Translations under genes and position numbers: made by a program
Notes under the pieces: generated by a model
The model's input: only the letters and a program-made list of their open reading frames with translations
The model's database searches: none
What the model was told of the DNA's origin: nothing
In this document: piece after piece, positions 24,790-32,720 of the stretch
How positions within the stretch are numbered: the stretch's first letter is position 1
Layout of the letters: every line of letters begins with the position of its first letter
From: an uncultured Alphaproteobacteria bacterium
GTDB taxonomy: Bacteria; Pseudomonadota; Alphaproteobacteria; Rhizobiales; Aestuariivirgaceae
Assembly: GCA_945957365.1 (NCBI GenBank)
Contig: CAMFKI010000034.1
Span: 1 to 37,495, forward strand
Direction of reading: 5' to 3'
Length of the DNA stretch: 37,495 nucleotides

Positions 24790-25878
24790 ATGACCGCGTA
24801 CTGGACGCCACCTTCCGCTATGCCGGAGGCAAGTCTTTCGAACCTTCTCGACAATTGCCTCCGCCTCGCCCGCGGCGACGCTCTGCTGATCGTGGCCGAA
24901 CCGGATGCGGGCTTCTACCGCGGACACCTGCCGGAGATCGTGGCCACGGCGGCGGAAGCCCGTGGCGCCCGTGTGACGATGCGGCGCGTGTCGCCGGTTG
25001 CCGGACCGGAGGCCTTTCCCGGCTGGCTCAAGGACGAGATCTCGCGCAACGACCACACGCTGTTCTTCGCACGCGTCGGATCGACAGCGCGTTTCGTGGC
25101 GTTGCCAGGACGGGGCAGCAAGGTCGTTGCCTACACGCTGGACGAAGCGACTTTCTTCTCGCTCTTCGCAGCCCTGCCCTATCACTTCATGCAAGACCTG
25201 CACGATGCGATCGTGGCGCGAATCTTGGCAGCATGTTCCTACGAACTGTCATGCCCGAACGGAACCGCACTCAGGGCCGATCTGCAGCCCGGGCGAGGCG
25301 GCATTGTCACCCCCTTCGCCGTCAAGAACTTTCCCCTGATGATCGTGCCCCCGATCTCGGCGGCAACAGCCTGCGGGCGGATTGCGCTCACGCTGGCCCT
25401 TCTGCCGACTTCGACCCATGTCTATGACGACGCCATCCTGCCGCTCGCGTCTCCGCTGCTGCTCGACATTGAGCGGGGGAAGATTACCGGCTTTGGCGGG
25501 GAGCCCGAGCAGGCGCGCCGTGCTGCTGCACAGTTCGACCGTGTCGGCGCGCTGTTCGGCACCGACCCGCGCCAGGTCGGCAGTTGGCACACGGGGATCA
25601 ATCCCGGCACCTTCTTCGCAGCACCTGCGCTCTCCGACCTGCCACGCTGGGGCAATGCCGCCTTCGGCAGCCCGCGTTACACCCATTTCCACATGGTGGG
25701 TGGTGACCCGGGCGACATCTGCGGCTCCCTCTTCGATGCCACCATCCGCTTCGACAGCGAGCCGATCTGGCAGGATGGACGGCTGTCCTTCCTCGACAGT
25801 GCAGAGGGCAAGTCGCTGATTGCCAGGCATGGGGTCGACCCGGCCCTTCTCGCCGATATTCAGCCGATCGGACTTTGA
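24790..25878 (+). CDS. M29 aminopeptidase / NicX-like metal-dependent enzyme
   Basis: A 362-residue protein, 16 bases after the Rieske gene with GAGG upstream. It resembles the family that includes aminopeptidase T and 2,5-dihydroxypyridine 5,6-dioxygenase (NicX): an N-terminal Rossmann-like part (NCLRLARGDALLIVAEPDAG) and a C-terminal metal-binding part with SWHTGINPG (H267) and YTHFHMVGGDPGD (H299, H301). As I recall, the family ligand pair is H-x-D; here it reads H-x-H, so metal or chemistry may differ. In this operon a ring-opening dioxygenase or a hydrolase is conceivable. The assignment rests on remembered motifs and is moderate. Confidence 0.6.
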   Translation: MTAYWTPPSAMPEASLSNLLDNCLRLARGDALLIVAEPDAGFYRGHLPEIVATAAEARGARVTMRRVSPVAGPEAFPGWLKDEISRNDHTLFFARVGSTARFVALPGRGSKVVAYTLDEATFFSLFAALPYHFMQDLHDAIVARILAACSYELSCPNGTALRADLQPGRGGIVTPFAVKNFPLMIVPPISAATACGRIALTLALLPTSTHVYDDAILPLASPLLLDIERGKITGFGGEPEQARRAAAQFDRVGALFGTDPRQVGSWHTGINPGTFFAAPALSDLPRWGNAAFGSPRYTHFHMVGGDPGDICGSLFDATIRFDSEPIWQDGRLSFLDSAEGKSLIARHGVDPALLADIQPIGL

Positions 25879-25879
25879 C

Positions 25880-26923
25880 ATGAGTCTCGACACGCTTTGG
25901 TACACGCGCTGCCCGGCGCCCACTGCCGCCACCATCGCCATCCGCAACGGCTGGCTCGAGGCCGAGTTCGCGCCCGACGGAATTGCCGTACGCTCGCTCG
26001 CGTCCTCGCCCGATCGCCAGGTCCATCTTTCGCACTACCGCCACAGCCAACCCAACTCCTTCCGCTTCGGCGGCTATGTTCCGCCGCTCATCTCGCGCGG
26101 CCGGGGCGCGGATGTTCAGTGCATCGGTATTTCGTGGCACGACCGCGTCCATGCCATCTACGCATTGCCCGAGAGTGGAATCCGCAGCGTTGCGGATCTC
26201 GCAGGCAAGCGGCTTTCGGTGCCGGTGCGGCTCAATGATGATGTTGACTGGTGGCAGGCCTCGGTGCTTGGCGGCTATGACGCGCTCTTCGACACGGGTG
26301 TGATCACCCGGGACCAGGTGAAGCTGGTCAAGCTGGGCATTACCCGATCATACATGGAGGATGCCGTGACCGGCAGCAGTGCCGGCCAATCCCTGTGGGG
26401 TGCCACCAGCCAGTTCGCCGTGCAGCGCGACGAGGTCGCCGCGCTGTTGCGTGGCGATGTCGACGCGATCTATTCCGATGGCGCCCTGACAGCAGTGCTC
26501 GCCGCCACCACAGGCGCCCGCCCGGTCGTCCGCCTGCGCGGCAACGAGGATGACCGAAGCGGCTTTGGAACGCCGTGTCTGCTCACCGCATCGGGGGGGC
26601 TGCTGGCCGAGCGGCCCGACCTCGTGGCGCGCTGGGTCGCACGTCTGCTCCCCGCTTCGACCTGGGCGCTCGCCCATGCCGACGAGGTGACCAGGCTCTT
26701 CGCGCGCGAAACGGGATTGCCGGAAGAATTCCTGCCGCTCGCCTATTCGGACCGCCTCGGCGCGCAGGCCGACATCTCGCTGGCGGAGAACCGTGTGGCC
26801 CTCGTGAAGGCAAAGTACAGGCATCTGCTTCATCTCGGCATGATCGAGACGCCCTTCGACATCGACGCATTCTTCGATCACGGTCCGCTGACCTCGGCAC
26901 GCGCGCTGGCGAGGGCTGCATGA
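25880..26923 (+). CDS. DszB-like sulfinate desulfinase
   Basis: A 347-residue cytoplasmic protein of the periplasmic-binding-protein fold but without signal peptide, starting one base after the preceding stop codon. It aligns from the N-terminus with Rhodococcus DszB (2'-hydroxybiphenyl-2-sulfinate desulfinase): LWYTRCPAPT against LTYSNCPVPN; HYRHSQPNSFRFGG against the DszB block ending YTRFGG; VPPLISRGRGA against IPPLLSEG. The DszB catalytic Cys27, His60 and Arg70 correspond to C11, H52 and R62, with identical His-to-Arg spacing. VADLAGKRLSVPV and GDVDAIYSDGALTAVLAATT also match. Expected reaction: R-sulfinate to R-H plus sulfite. A SsuA-like binding protein is less likely because of the missing signal and the conserved triad. 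Confidence 0.8.
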   Translation: MSLDTLWYTRCPAPTAATIAIRNGWLEAEFAPDGIAVRSLASSPDRQVHLSHYRHSQPNSFRFGGYVPPLISRGRGADVQCIGISWHDRVHAIYALPESGIRSVADLAGKRLSVPVRLNDDVDWWQASVLGGYDALFDTGVITRDQVKLVKLGITRSYMEDAVTGSSAGQSLWGATSQFAVQRDEVAALLRGDVDAIYSDGALTAVLAATTGARPVVRLRGNEDDRSGFGTPCLLTASGGLLAERPDLVARWVARLLPASTWALAHADEVTRLFARETGLPEEFLPLAYSDRLGAQADISLAENRVALVKAKYRHLLHLGMIETPFDIDAFFDHGPLTSARALARAA

Positions 26924-28470
26924 GCCGGGTGGATGGCATCGCGCAGGAGCTGACCACGGCCCGCCAGGCGCTCGCGGACACCGCGCGCCTTCTCCAGGGA
27001 AGGGCACGGCCCTGGTACGAGGCGGGTGTGCCGCTGGTGGATGAGCCCGCGATACAGCTGGCTGCGGGGCACGTCTCGGTCGATCTCGCGGCGGCGGAAG
27101 CAGCGCTTGTGGCGGCCCGGGCCGATGCGTCGCTGCTCGATGCCGCGCGCGCCCTCGCGGGCGATGCATCGCTGCGCGCCGCGTCGCATCTCTTCGAGGC
27201 TGCCGGAACCACGTCGTCGGATGATCCGGAGGGCTTCGGGCGACACTGGTCAAGCCTGCGCAGGTCCACGGTCGTGGACCCGGTACCGCGCTCCTTCATC
27301 GCCGAGGGCGAACGCTTCCTCGCAAAGCCGGAAGAGCCGGCTTCGCCCGATCCCTTGCAGCGGAGTGCGCAGCAACTGGCAGCAAGGCTGTCGGCCGGAG
27401 CTACAGGCCGCGACCTGACGGGACGTGTGCCGCTGGATGATCTGGCGGCATTTGCCGAGACGGGGCTGTTACGCGCCAACGTGCCCGTGGAATTCGGCGG
27501 CCATGGCGCCGACTTCGCGACGGCCGTCCAGATTTCGCGGCTGATTTCCGTCGGCGACGGATCGATCGGGCAGATCTCGACAATCCACTACTCGATCACC
27601 GAACAGCTGGTGCGGCTCGCGACGCCGGAACAGAAGACGCGCTGGCTGCCGGTGATCGTCGCCGGAGGGCGAGTCGGCAATGCCGCAGCGGAGCGTGGTG
27701 TGGCGCATGCCAAGATCACCGAGACCCGACTCGAGCCCGACGGACGTGGGGCGTTCAGGCTCAGCGGCAGCAAGTTCTATTCGACCGGCGCCCCGGGAGC
27801 GGCACTGATTGCCGTGCTCGCGAAGGATGCCGACGGCGAACTGGTGACCGCGATCCTGCCCGCCGGCGCACCCGGCCTGACCATCAGGGATGACTGGCAT
27901 GCGCTTGGGCAGCGCAGCACCGGGAGCGGCACGACACTCCTCGAGCAGGTGCCGGTCGCCATGGACGACATCCTGCCGCGCTGGGTCAACCCATCCCGAC
28001 CCTCCACCGCCACTGCCATGGCCAATCTGCCGCATGTCGCGCTGGACCTTGGCATCGCACGCGGCGCCTTGCAGTCTCTTGCGGCGCTTCTGCCGAAGGC
28101 GCCGGACAGCTGGGCGCTGCTGACGCTCGGCAGGCTCTCCGCACGGCTGGTCGCCGGCGAGGCGTTGCTGCGCGGAGCACTCGCGCGCCTGCCCGCGGTG
28201 GAAGCGGAGGGACTGACAGACGCCAGTGTGCGCCGGTTTTCGCTGCAGGTATCTGTCGCCAAGGCGCAGGCCGCCGACCTAGCGCTCGATGCCGGGGAGG
28301 CGCTGTTCGATCTCGGCGGGGAGCGGGCGCTCGATCCGGCACTCGGCCTCGACCGATTCTGGCGCGATGCGCGCACCCACACGCTGCACGACCCCACAAG
28401 ATGGCGCCTGCTGCATATCGGCAACCATGCCTTGACCGGCCGCCTTCCACCCCGCAACCGCACCAATTGA
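26920..28470 (+). CDS. DszC-like flavin monooxygenase with duplicated C-terminal domain at its N-terminus
   Basis: A 516-residue protein; ATG 26920 overlaps the desulfinase stop by 4 bases. Residues about 145-516 are a full acyl-CoA-dehydrogenase-fold monooxygenase of the DszC/SfnC group: VEFGGHGADFATAVQISRLI, GDGSIGQISTIHYSITEQ, LTIRDDWHALGQRSTGSGTT and LGLDRFWRDARTHTLHDPT, matching DszC blocks such as DDWAAIGMRQTDSGS and FDRFWRNVRTHSLHDP. Residues 1 to about 138 look like a degenerate second copy of the C-terminal helical domain (RARPWYEAGVPLVDEP against QARPWTPAGIQQATEDP; then HLFEAAG and FGRHWSSLRRS). The RTH/LHD residues are lost in this copy. Expected activity: FMNH2-dependent S-oxygenation. 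Confidence 0.82.
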   Translation: MSRVDGIAQELTTARQALADTARLLQGRARPWYEAGVPLVDEPAIQLAAGHVSVDLAAAEAALVAARADASLLDAARALAGDASLRAASHLFEAAGTTSSDDPEGFGRHWSSLRRSTVVDPVPRSFIAEGERFLAKPEEPASPDPLQRSAQQLAARLSAGATGRDLTGRVPLDDLAAFAETGLLRANVPVEFGGHGADFATAVQISRLISVGDGSIGQISTIHYSITEQLVRLATPEQKTRWLPVIVAGGRVGNAAAERGVAHAKITETRLEPDGRGAFRLSGSKFYSTGAPGAALIAVLAKDADGELVTAILPAGAPGLTIRDDWHALGQRSTGSGTTLLEQVPVAMDDILPRWVNPSRPSTATAMANLPHVALDLGIARGALQSLAALLPKAPDSWALLTLGRLSARLVAGEALLRGALARLPAVEAEGLTDASVRRFSLQVSVAKAQAADLALDAGEALFDLGGERALDPALGLDRFWRDARTHTLHDPTRWRLLHIGNHALTGRLPPRNRTN

Positions 28471-28477
28471 GACTGCC

Positions 28478-29893
28478 ATGACACACGCGCCCGGAACGCC
28501 CCGCCGCCAGATCAAGCTCTTCGCCCATCTCCTCAACACCGGCAATCAGATGGGTGGCTGGCGCCACCCCGAGGCCCATGACGGCGGGTTGCACGACATC
28601 CATTATTTCCTGCGAATGGCGCAGGAGGCTGAGGCCGCCAAGTTCGACGCGGTGTTCTTCGCCGATGGCCCCGGCTTCCGCCGCGTCGTCGGGCGGAACG
28701 CGTTCGCCGCCATGGACGTCGGAAAGCTCGAGCCGGTGACCATGCTGGCGGCACTTGCGATGGGCACGAGCCGCATCGGCCTCATCGCCACCTGCTCGAC
28801 ATCTTTCAACGAACCCTACAACATCGCCCGCAAGTTCGCTTCCCTCGATCACATCAGCCGCGGCCGCGCCGGCTGGAACGCCGTCACCTCGACCGGCGAG
28901 AACGAGGCACACAACTTCAACTTCGATACGCTCGAGGGCCATGCAACCCGCTATGCGCGCGCCACCGAGTTCATCGATGTGGTGAGAGGCCTGTGGGACA
29001 GCTGGGAAGACGATGCCTTCCTGCTGGACAAGGTGGGTGGCCGTTACTTCAATCCCGACAAACTGCATGCCCTCGGCCATCGCGGCACGTTCTACCGGGT
29101 GGAAGGACCGCTCAACATCGGGCGTTCACCGCAGGGCCATCCGCTGCTCGTCCAGGCCGGTGGCTCCGCAGAGGGGCGTGACCTCGGGGCGCGGACGGCC
29201 GATGCGATCTTCACACCCAATCCGCCGATCGACGCGGCACGTGCCTTCTATGCCGACATGAAGGCACGTGCTGCGGCACATGGCCGAGACCCCGCGCACC
29301 TTCTCATCATGCCGTCGATCCAGACGGTGATCGGCGCGACCGAATCGGAGGCACGGGAACGCGCCGCCTATCTCGACAGCCTGATCCCACCGGATCTTGC
29401 CCTGTCATGGCTGCAGATGTCGCTGGGTGGCGTCGACCTGTCGGGCTATCCGCCCGATGCTCCGCTCCCGCCGATCCCTCCAACCAAGGGCGGCCATTCG
29501 CTGCGGCAGGGCATCATCGATCGTGCCGCGCGCTACAACCTCAGCATTGCCGAAATCGCACGGCATGTGGCGGCGACGCGCCTCGGCGAGAGGTTCGTCG
29601 GAACGCCCACGCAGGTTGCCGACCAGCTTGAACTCTTGTTTAAAACCGGCGCAGCCGACGGCTTCGTGATTTCCGCGCCGTGGCTTCCCGGTGCGCTCAC
29701 CGAGTTCATCGAAACGGTGGTGCCAATGCTGCGCGAGCGAGGCCTGTTCCGCACCGAATACGAGGGCGCGACCCTGCGCGACAACCTCGGCCTGCCCCGG
29801 CCATCGAACCGTTTCGTCGAAAATCCCGACCTTCATGTCGAGCCCGAGGTTTGGCTACCCGCCGAGCCGACGGCCGGCGAAGCCACTGTCTAG
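28478..29893 (+). CDS. DszA/NtaA/SnaA-family FMNH2-dependent monooxygenase (luciferase-like)
   Basis: A 471-residue TIM-barrel flavin monooxygenase, 7 bases after the DszC-like gene. Family blocks include RQIKLFAHLLNTGNQMGGWR, AKFDAVFFADG, HISRGRAGWNAVTSTGENEA, DEDALVLDK-like DDAFLLDKVGG, EGPLNIGRSPQGHPLLVQAG and AADGFVISAPWLPGALTEF. The C-terminus FRTEYEGATLRDNLGLP matches the end of DszA closely. Such enzymes cleave C-S or C-N bonds using FMNH2 and O2; with DszB- and DszC-like neighbours, sulfone-to-sulfinate cleavage is the natural guess. No flavin reductase gene is visible, so reduced flavin must come from elsewhere. Confidence 0.88.
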   Translation: MTHAPGTPRRQIKLFAHLLNTGNQMGGWRHPEAHDGGLHDIHYFLRMAQEAEAAKFDAVFFADGPGFRRVVGRNAFAAMDVGKLEPVTMLAALAMGTSRIGLIATCSTSFNEPYNIARKFASLDHISRGRAGWNAVTSTGENEAHNFNFDTLEGHATRYARATEFIDVVRGLWDSWEDDAFLLDKVGGRYFNPDKLHALGHRGTFYRVEGPLNIGRSPQGHPLLVQAGGSAEGRDLGARTADAIFTPNPPIDAARAFYADMKARAAAHGRDPAHLLIMPSIQTVIGATESEARERAAYLDSLIPPDLALSWLQMSLGGVDLSGYPPDAPLPPIPPTKGGHSLRQGIIDRAARYNLSIAEIARHVAATRLGERFVGTPTQVADQLELLFKTGAADGFVISAPWLPGALTEFIETVVPMLRERGLFRTEYEGATLRDNLGLPRPSNRFVENPDLHVEPEVWLPAEPTAGEATV

Positions 29894-29902
29894 GAGCCAG
29901 CC

Positions 29903-31012
29903 ATGCCTCAGGATATTGCCGACCGTGCTGCCGGCGCAGTTCTCGGCGCCTTCATTGGTGAAGCCCTGGGCGTGGGGCCGCACTGGTACTATGACCGAAA
30001 CGAGTTGCACCGCGACCATGGTCCGTGGATCGACGACTACACCGAGCCGAAACCGGGGCGCTATCATGCCGGCCTTGCGGCGGGAGACCTGTCACAGGCG
30101 GGGATCATTGCCGAACTGCTTCTCGATTCCATCCTGGCGCGGAAGGGGCATGATGCCGCCGACTTCACCGGCCGGCTCGAGACGGAGCTCTTTCCGCAGC
30201 TCGACGGGCAACCGCGACACGGGCCAGGTGGCTACACCAGCCAATCGATCCGCGAAGCGTGGCGCAAGCGCCAGGCTGGGCTGCCCTGGGGCAAGGTGGC
30301 GGGCAAGGCTGACACCACCGAGGCCGCAGAGCGCATCTTCCTGCTGGCCGCCCTCTATGCAGCTGACCCTCGCCGTGCCGCCATTGCGGTACGCGACAAT
30401 ACGCTGCTGACCCAGGATGACACCACGACCGTGGCGCTGACCACCGCCTATGCCAGCGTCCTCGCGGCACTCGTGAGAGGAGAGCCGCTGAACGGCACGA
30501 TCAGCGAACGGCTGATGAGACTCGTGCACGCGGGGCGTCTGCCCTTCCACCATGTGACGGCTCAAGGCAGCAAGCCGCCGGATGAAAATGCGGCTGAACA
30601 TGAGCTTGAAGGAAATTTTCCCTCGCCCGATGCGCTGATCGCCGTGGGAGCTCCCGTGCGTGCGGCCAACGACCCAGCCTTGCGCATCGAGCCGGCATGG
30701 AAGATTGCCGATGTCTACGGCCTCCCCTGTGCCATCTACCTTCAGCTCCCCACGGTCTATTATCTTGCAGCCCGGTTCTCGGGGGATTTCGAGGCGGGTG
30801 TGCTCAACGCGATCAATGGTGGCGGGCAGAACCAGGCCCGTGCCATGTTGACCGGCGCCCTGATCGGCGCCCACGTCGGGCTCGGGGGCTTGCCTCGGCG
30901 GTTGGTCGATGGCCTGACGCGCGGAAGACAGCTTGCCGAAAAGGCGCAGCGGCTGGGCAAACTCGCCGCGCAGCTTTCCGCGGCCGTGCCCGACCCGCAG
31001 GCGCCAGCCTGA
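29903..31012 (+). CDS. Divergent ADP-ribosylglycohydrolase family protein
   Basis: A 369-residue protein with AGGAG before ATG 29903. The all-helical ARH fold is indicated by the N-terminal AAGAVLGAFIGEALGVGPHW and the central LTQDDTTTVALTTAY (D172, D173). The usual C-terminal metal motif (GGDTDT before a NAAIAGALLGA-like helix) is replaced by NGGGQNQARAMLTGALIGAH (306-323), so the second pair of metal aspartates is missing. It is the last gene of the catabolic operon. I infer that it acts on a pathway metabolite, for example an N-glycosidic or amide-like bond, rather than on ADP-ribosylated protein; this is speculative. Confidence 0.75.
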   Translation: MPQDIADRAAGAVLGAFIGEALGVGPHWYYDRNELHRDHGPWIDDYTEPKPGRYHAGLAAGDLSQAGIIAELLLDSILARKGHDAADFTGRLETELFPQLDGQPRHGPGGYTSQSIREAWRKRQAGLPWGKVAGKADTTEAAERIFLLAALYAADPRRAAIAVRDNTLLTQDDTTTVALTTAYASVLAALVRGEPLNGTISERLMRLVHAGRLPFHHVTAQGSKPPDENAAEHELEGNFPSPDALIAVGAPVRAANDPALRIEPAWKIADVYGLPCAIYLQLPTVYYLAARFSGDFEAGVLNAINGGGQNQARAMLTGALIGAHVGLGGLPRRLVDGLTRGRQLAEKAQRLGKLAAQLSAAVPDPQAPA

Positions 31013-31057
31013 CGGTGGAGTGCCCGGCCGCAACGGGACATGACCGGGCGGCGCCTG
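30998..31057. terminator. Candidate bidirectional terminator between convergent genes
   Basis: CAGGCGCC (30998-31005) can pair with GGCGCCTG (31050-31057), and inside it GCCCGG (31022-31027) with CCGGGC (31044-31049). This nested GC-rich structure lies exactly between the stop codons of two convergent genes. There is no U-run, so the termination efficiency is unknown. Confidence 0.35.
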
Positions 31058-31798
31058 TCAGGTCAAGATCTGGCTGAGAAAGGCGCGCGTGCGTTCGTGC
31101 AAGGGACTGCCGAAGAATCCGGCCGGGTGGTTCTGCTCGAGGATGCGGCCCCCATCCATGAAGATCACACGATCGGCGACCTGCCGGGCAAAGCTCATCT
31201 CGTGGGTCACGCAGATCATTGTCATGCCGGACTGGGCGAGGTCCACCATCACGTCCAGCACCTCGCGAATCATCTCCGGGTCGAGAGCGGAGGTCGGCTC
31301 GTCGAACAGCATGATGCGCGGGTTCATGCACAAGGCACGGGCGATGGCGACGCGCTGCTGCTGGCCGCCGGAAAGCTGGCCCGGAAACTTGTGGGCCTGG
31401 TCACCGATACGGACACGGTCCAGCAGTGCCCGCGCGGCATCCTCCGCCTCCCGCCTGGGAACGCCGCGCACGCGGATCGGTGCCAGGGTGCAGTTGTCGA
31501 GAACGGTGAGGTGGGGAAACAGATTGAAGTGCTGAAAGACCATCCCGACGTCCCGGCGCACATGCTTGATGGCGCTCGCACTGTCGGCAAGCAAGGTACC
31601 CTCGACCTCGATCCGACCAAGCTGATAGGGCTCCAGTCCGTTGATACAGCGGATCAGGGTCGACTTGCCCGAGCCGGAAGGGCCGCAAATGACGATGCGT
31701 TCTCCCTTGTGGACCTGAAGGTCGATGTCCCGAAGGGCATGGAAGGTGCCGAACCACTTGTTGAGTTGCACAATCGAAATGGACTTGGTCGGAGTCAC
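31058..31798 (-). CDS. Polar amino acid ABC transporter ATP-binding protein (GlnQ/HisP type)
   Basis: A 246-residue ATPase starting at GTG 31798 (GGAAG upstream). Motifs: Walker A GPSGSGKST (39-47), VGMVFQHFNLFPHLTVLDN (family Q-loop), signature LSGGQQQRVAIARAL, Walker B IMLFDEPTSALDP, and VTHEMSFARQVADRVIFMDG. These identify the glutamine/histidine importer group, matching the two permeases and binding protein at 20600-23296, which lack an ATPase gene of their own. The gene lies about 7.8 kb from the nearest permease gene, on the far side of the catabolic operon. Confidence 0.9.
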   Translation of the reverse strand: MTPTKSISIVQLNKWFGTFHALRDIDLQVHKGERIVICGPSGSGKSTLIRCINGLEPYQLGRIEVEGTLLADSASAIKHVRRDVGMVFQHFNLFPHLTVLDNCTLAPIRVRGVPRREAEDAARALLDRVRIGDQAHKFPGQLSGGQQQRVAIARALCMNPRIMLFDEPTSALDPEMIREVLDVMVDLAQSGMTMICVTHEMSFARQVADRVIFMDGGRILEQNHPAGFFGSPLHERTRAFLSQILT

Positions 31799-32568
31799 GT
31801 CTTCCGCGAGCCTTATCTACGCCGGGTGACAAGCTGTTCACCGCAAACTCTAGGCGGGAAATCCGAGGCCGTGGACTGAGAAAAATTGACGGGCTACCTC
31901 ATGCTTGTAGTTTCTTGGATGGCGATCGGAGCCAGGTCCCTCACCGCTCATGCACCACATCCGATCGATGAACTCGGACGGCAACTGACCTTGCACGACC
32001 TCTGCGTCGGCTCGACGCCTGTGCCCGATCACCCGAGCTGGCACGATCCTGTTATGCTCGACGCCGTCCTGTCGGCATCGGCGCGCGCGGGCACGCCGAT
32101 TCCGGGCCGCACATCGAGGATGCCAGTCTCGATTACGAGATCGACCGATTCATCGGATCCGGGAATCTGGAGGAGCGCGTCGACTTGGCAGGAATGACGA
32201 GCGGCCCTCCAGCACTCACGTATCTGATGTGCGCCATTCCAATAGAATGAAGACGTGAACGTATTCAGAGTGTCGGCCGTGCACACAATTAAAGATTTCG
32301 AGCGAAATCAACGCTCTGTGCCGACGTCATTGGATTTCGGAGAACATTTGTGGACGGCAGATGGCGGAGGGAAAGGTGCTGGGTGCGAACTCTCTCGGCG
32401 GGGAGAAGCGAAGCGGTGGCGGACATTGCGGGAACCGCGTTTCAGGGCGATTCCCGCAGGATTACGCACCTTTGCGCCAGCTAGAGACTGGGGTCGTGGA
32501 GTGCCAATAGTTCCCTGTTCCGGGGGTTCGAATCCCGCGCTGGGATCCGAACCGTCTTCCGAATTAGC
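31799..32568. other. Intergenic, probably decayed region
   Basis: About 770 bases upstream of the ATPase gene and downstream of a pseudogene. The first 60 bases should hold the ATPase promoter, not clearly recognisable. Open frames at 31886-32197 (plus), 32029-32286 (minus) and 32255-32704 (plus) lack ribosome sites and recognisable motifs. A perfect 8-bp hairpin lies at 32427-32458 (TGCGGGAA / TTCCCGCA). Confidence 0.4.
32519..32545 (+). other. tRNA T-arm-like fragment
   Basis: GGGGGTTCGAATCCCGC is a TTCGAAT T-loop flanked by nearly complementary stems, as in the 3' half of a tRNA. No matching acceptor, D or anticodon arm is found in the preceding 80 bases, so this is not a functional tRNA. 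It could be a remnant of a tRNA 3' end left by integration, or chance. Confidence 0.25.
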
Positions 32569-32720
32569 CTACCGGATCAGAACCACCGAACCTGTCGTAC
32601 GGCGCGCCTCAAGATCGGCATGGGGCTGCGGGCCCATCAGCGAGGCGGTAAGTCGTCGGTACCGGCATCTGAATGATCCCTGCCCCAACGTCCCGAACAG
32701 TTGAACCGCAGCAAGCCACG
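32569..32720 (-). pseudogene. Remnant of an NADPH:quinone-oxidoreductase C-terminus
   Basis: Reading the minus strand across two frames gives LAAVQLF, then VGAGIIQMPVPTTYRLAD, then HADLEARRTTGSVVLIR and a stop at 32569-32571. This is the familiar C-terminus of medium-chain quinone oxidoreductases (LATAAALFDVLGSG..., YPLADAAQAH, DLEARRTTGSTVL). Two frame changes, near 32680 and 32620, break the sequence. No other part of the gene is recognisable, so it is a frameshifted 3' relic. Confidence 0.65.

Noticed and set aside
25880..26923. Periplasmic substrate-binding protein of an ABC transporter
   Set aside because: There is no signal peptide, no linked permease of the matching type, and the DszB catalytic residues are conserved.
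32450..32550. Functional tRNA gene around the TTCGAAT loop
   Set aside because: No acceptor-stem partner, D arm or anticodon arm could be found and the T stem has a mismatch.
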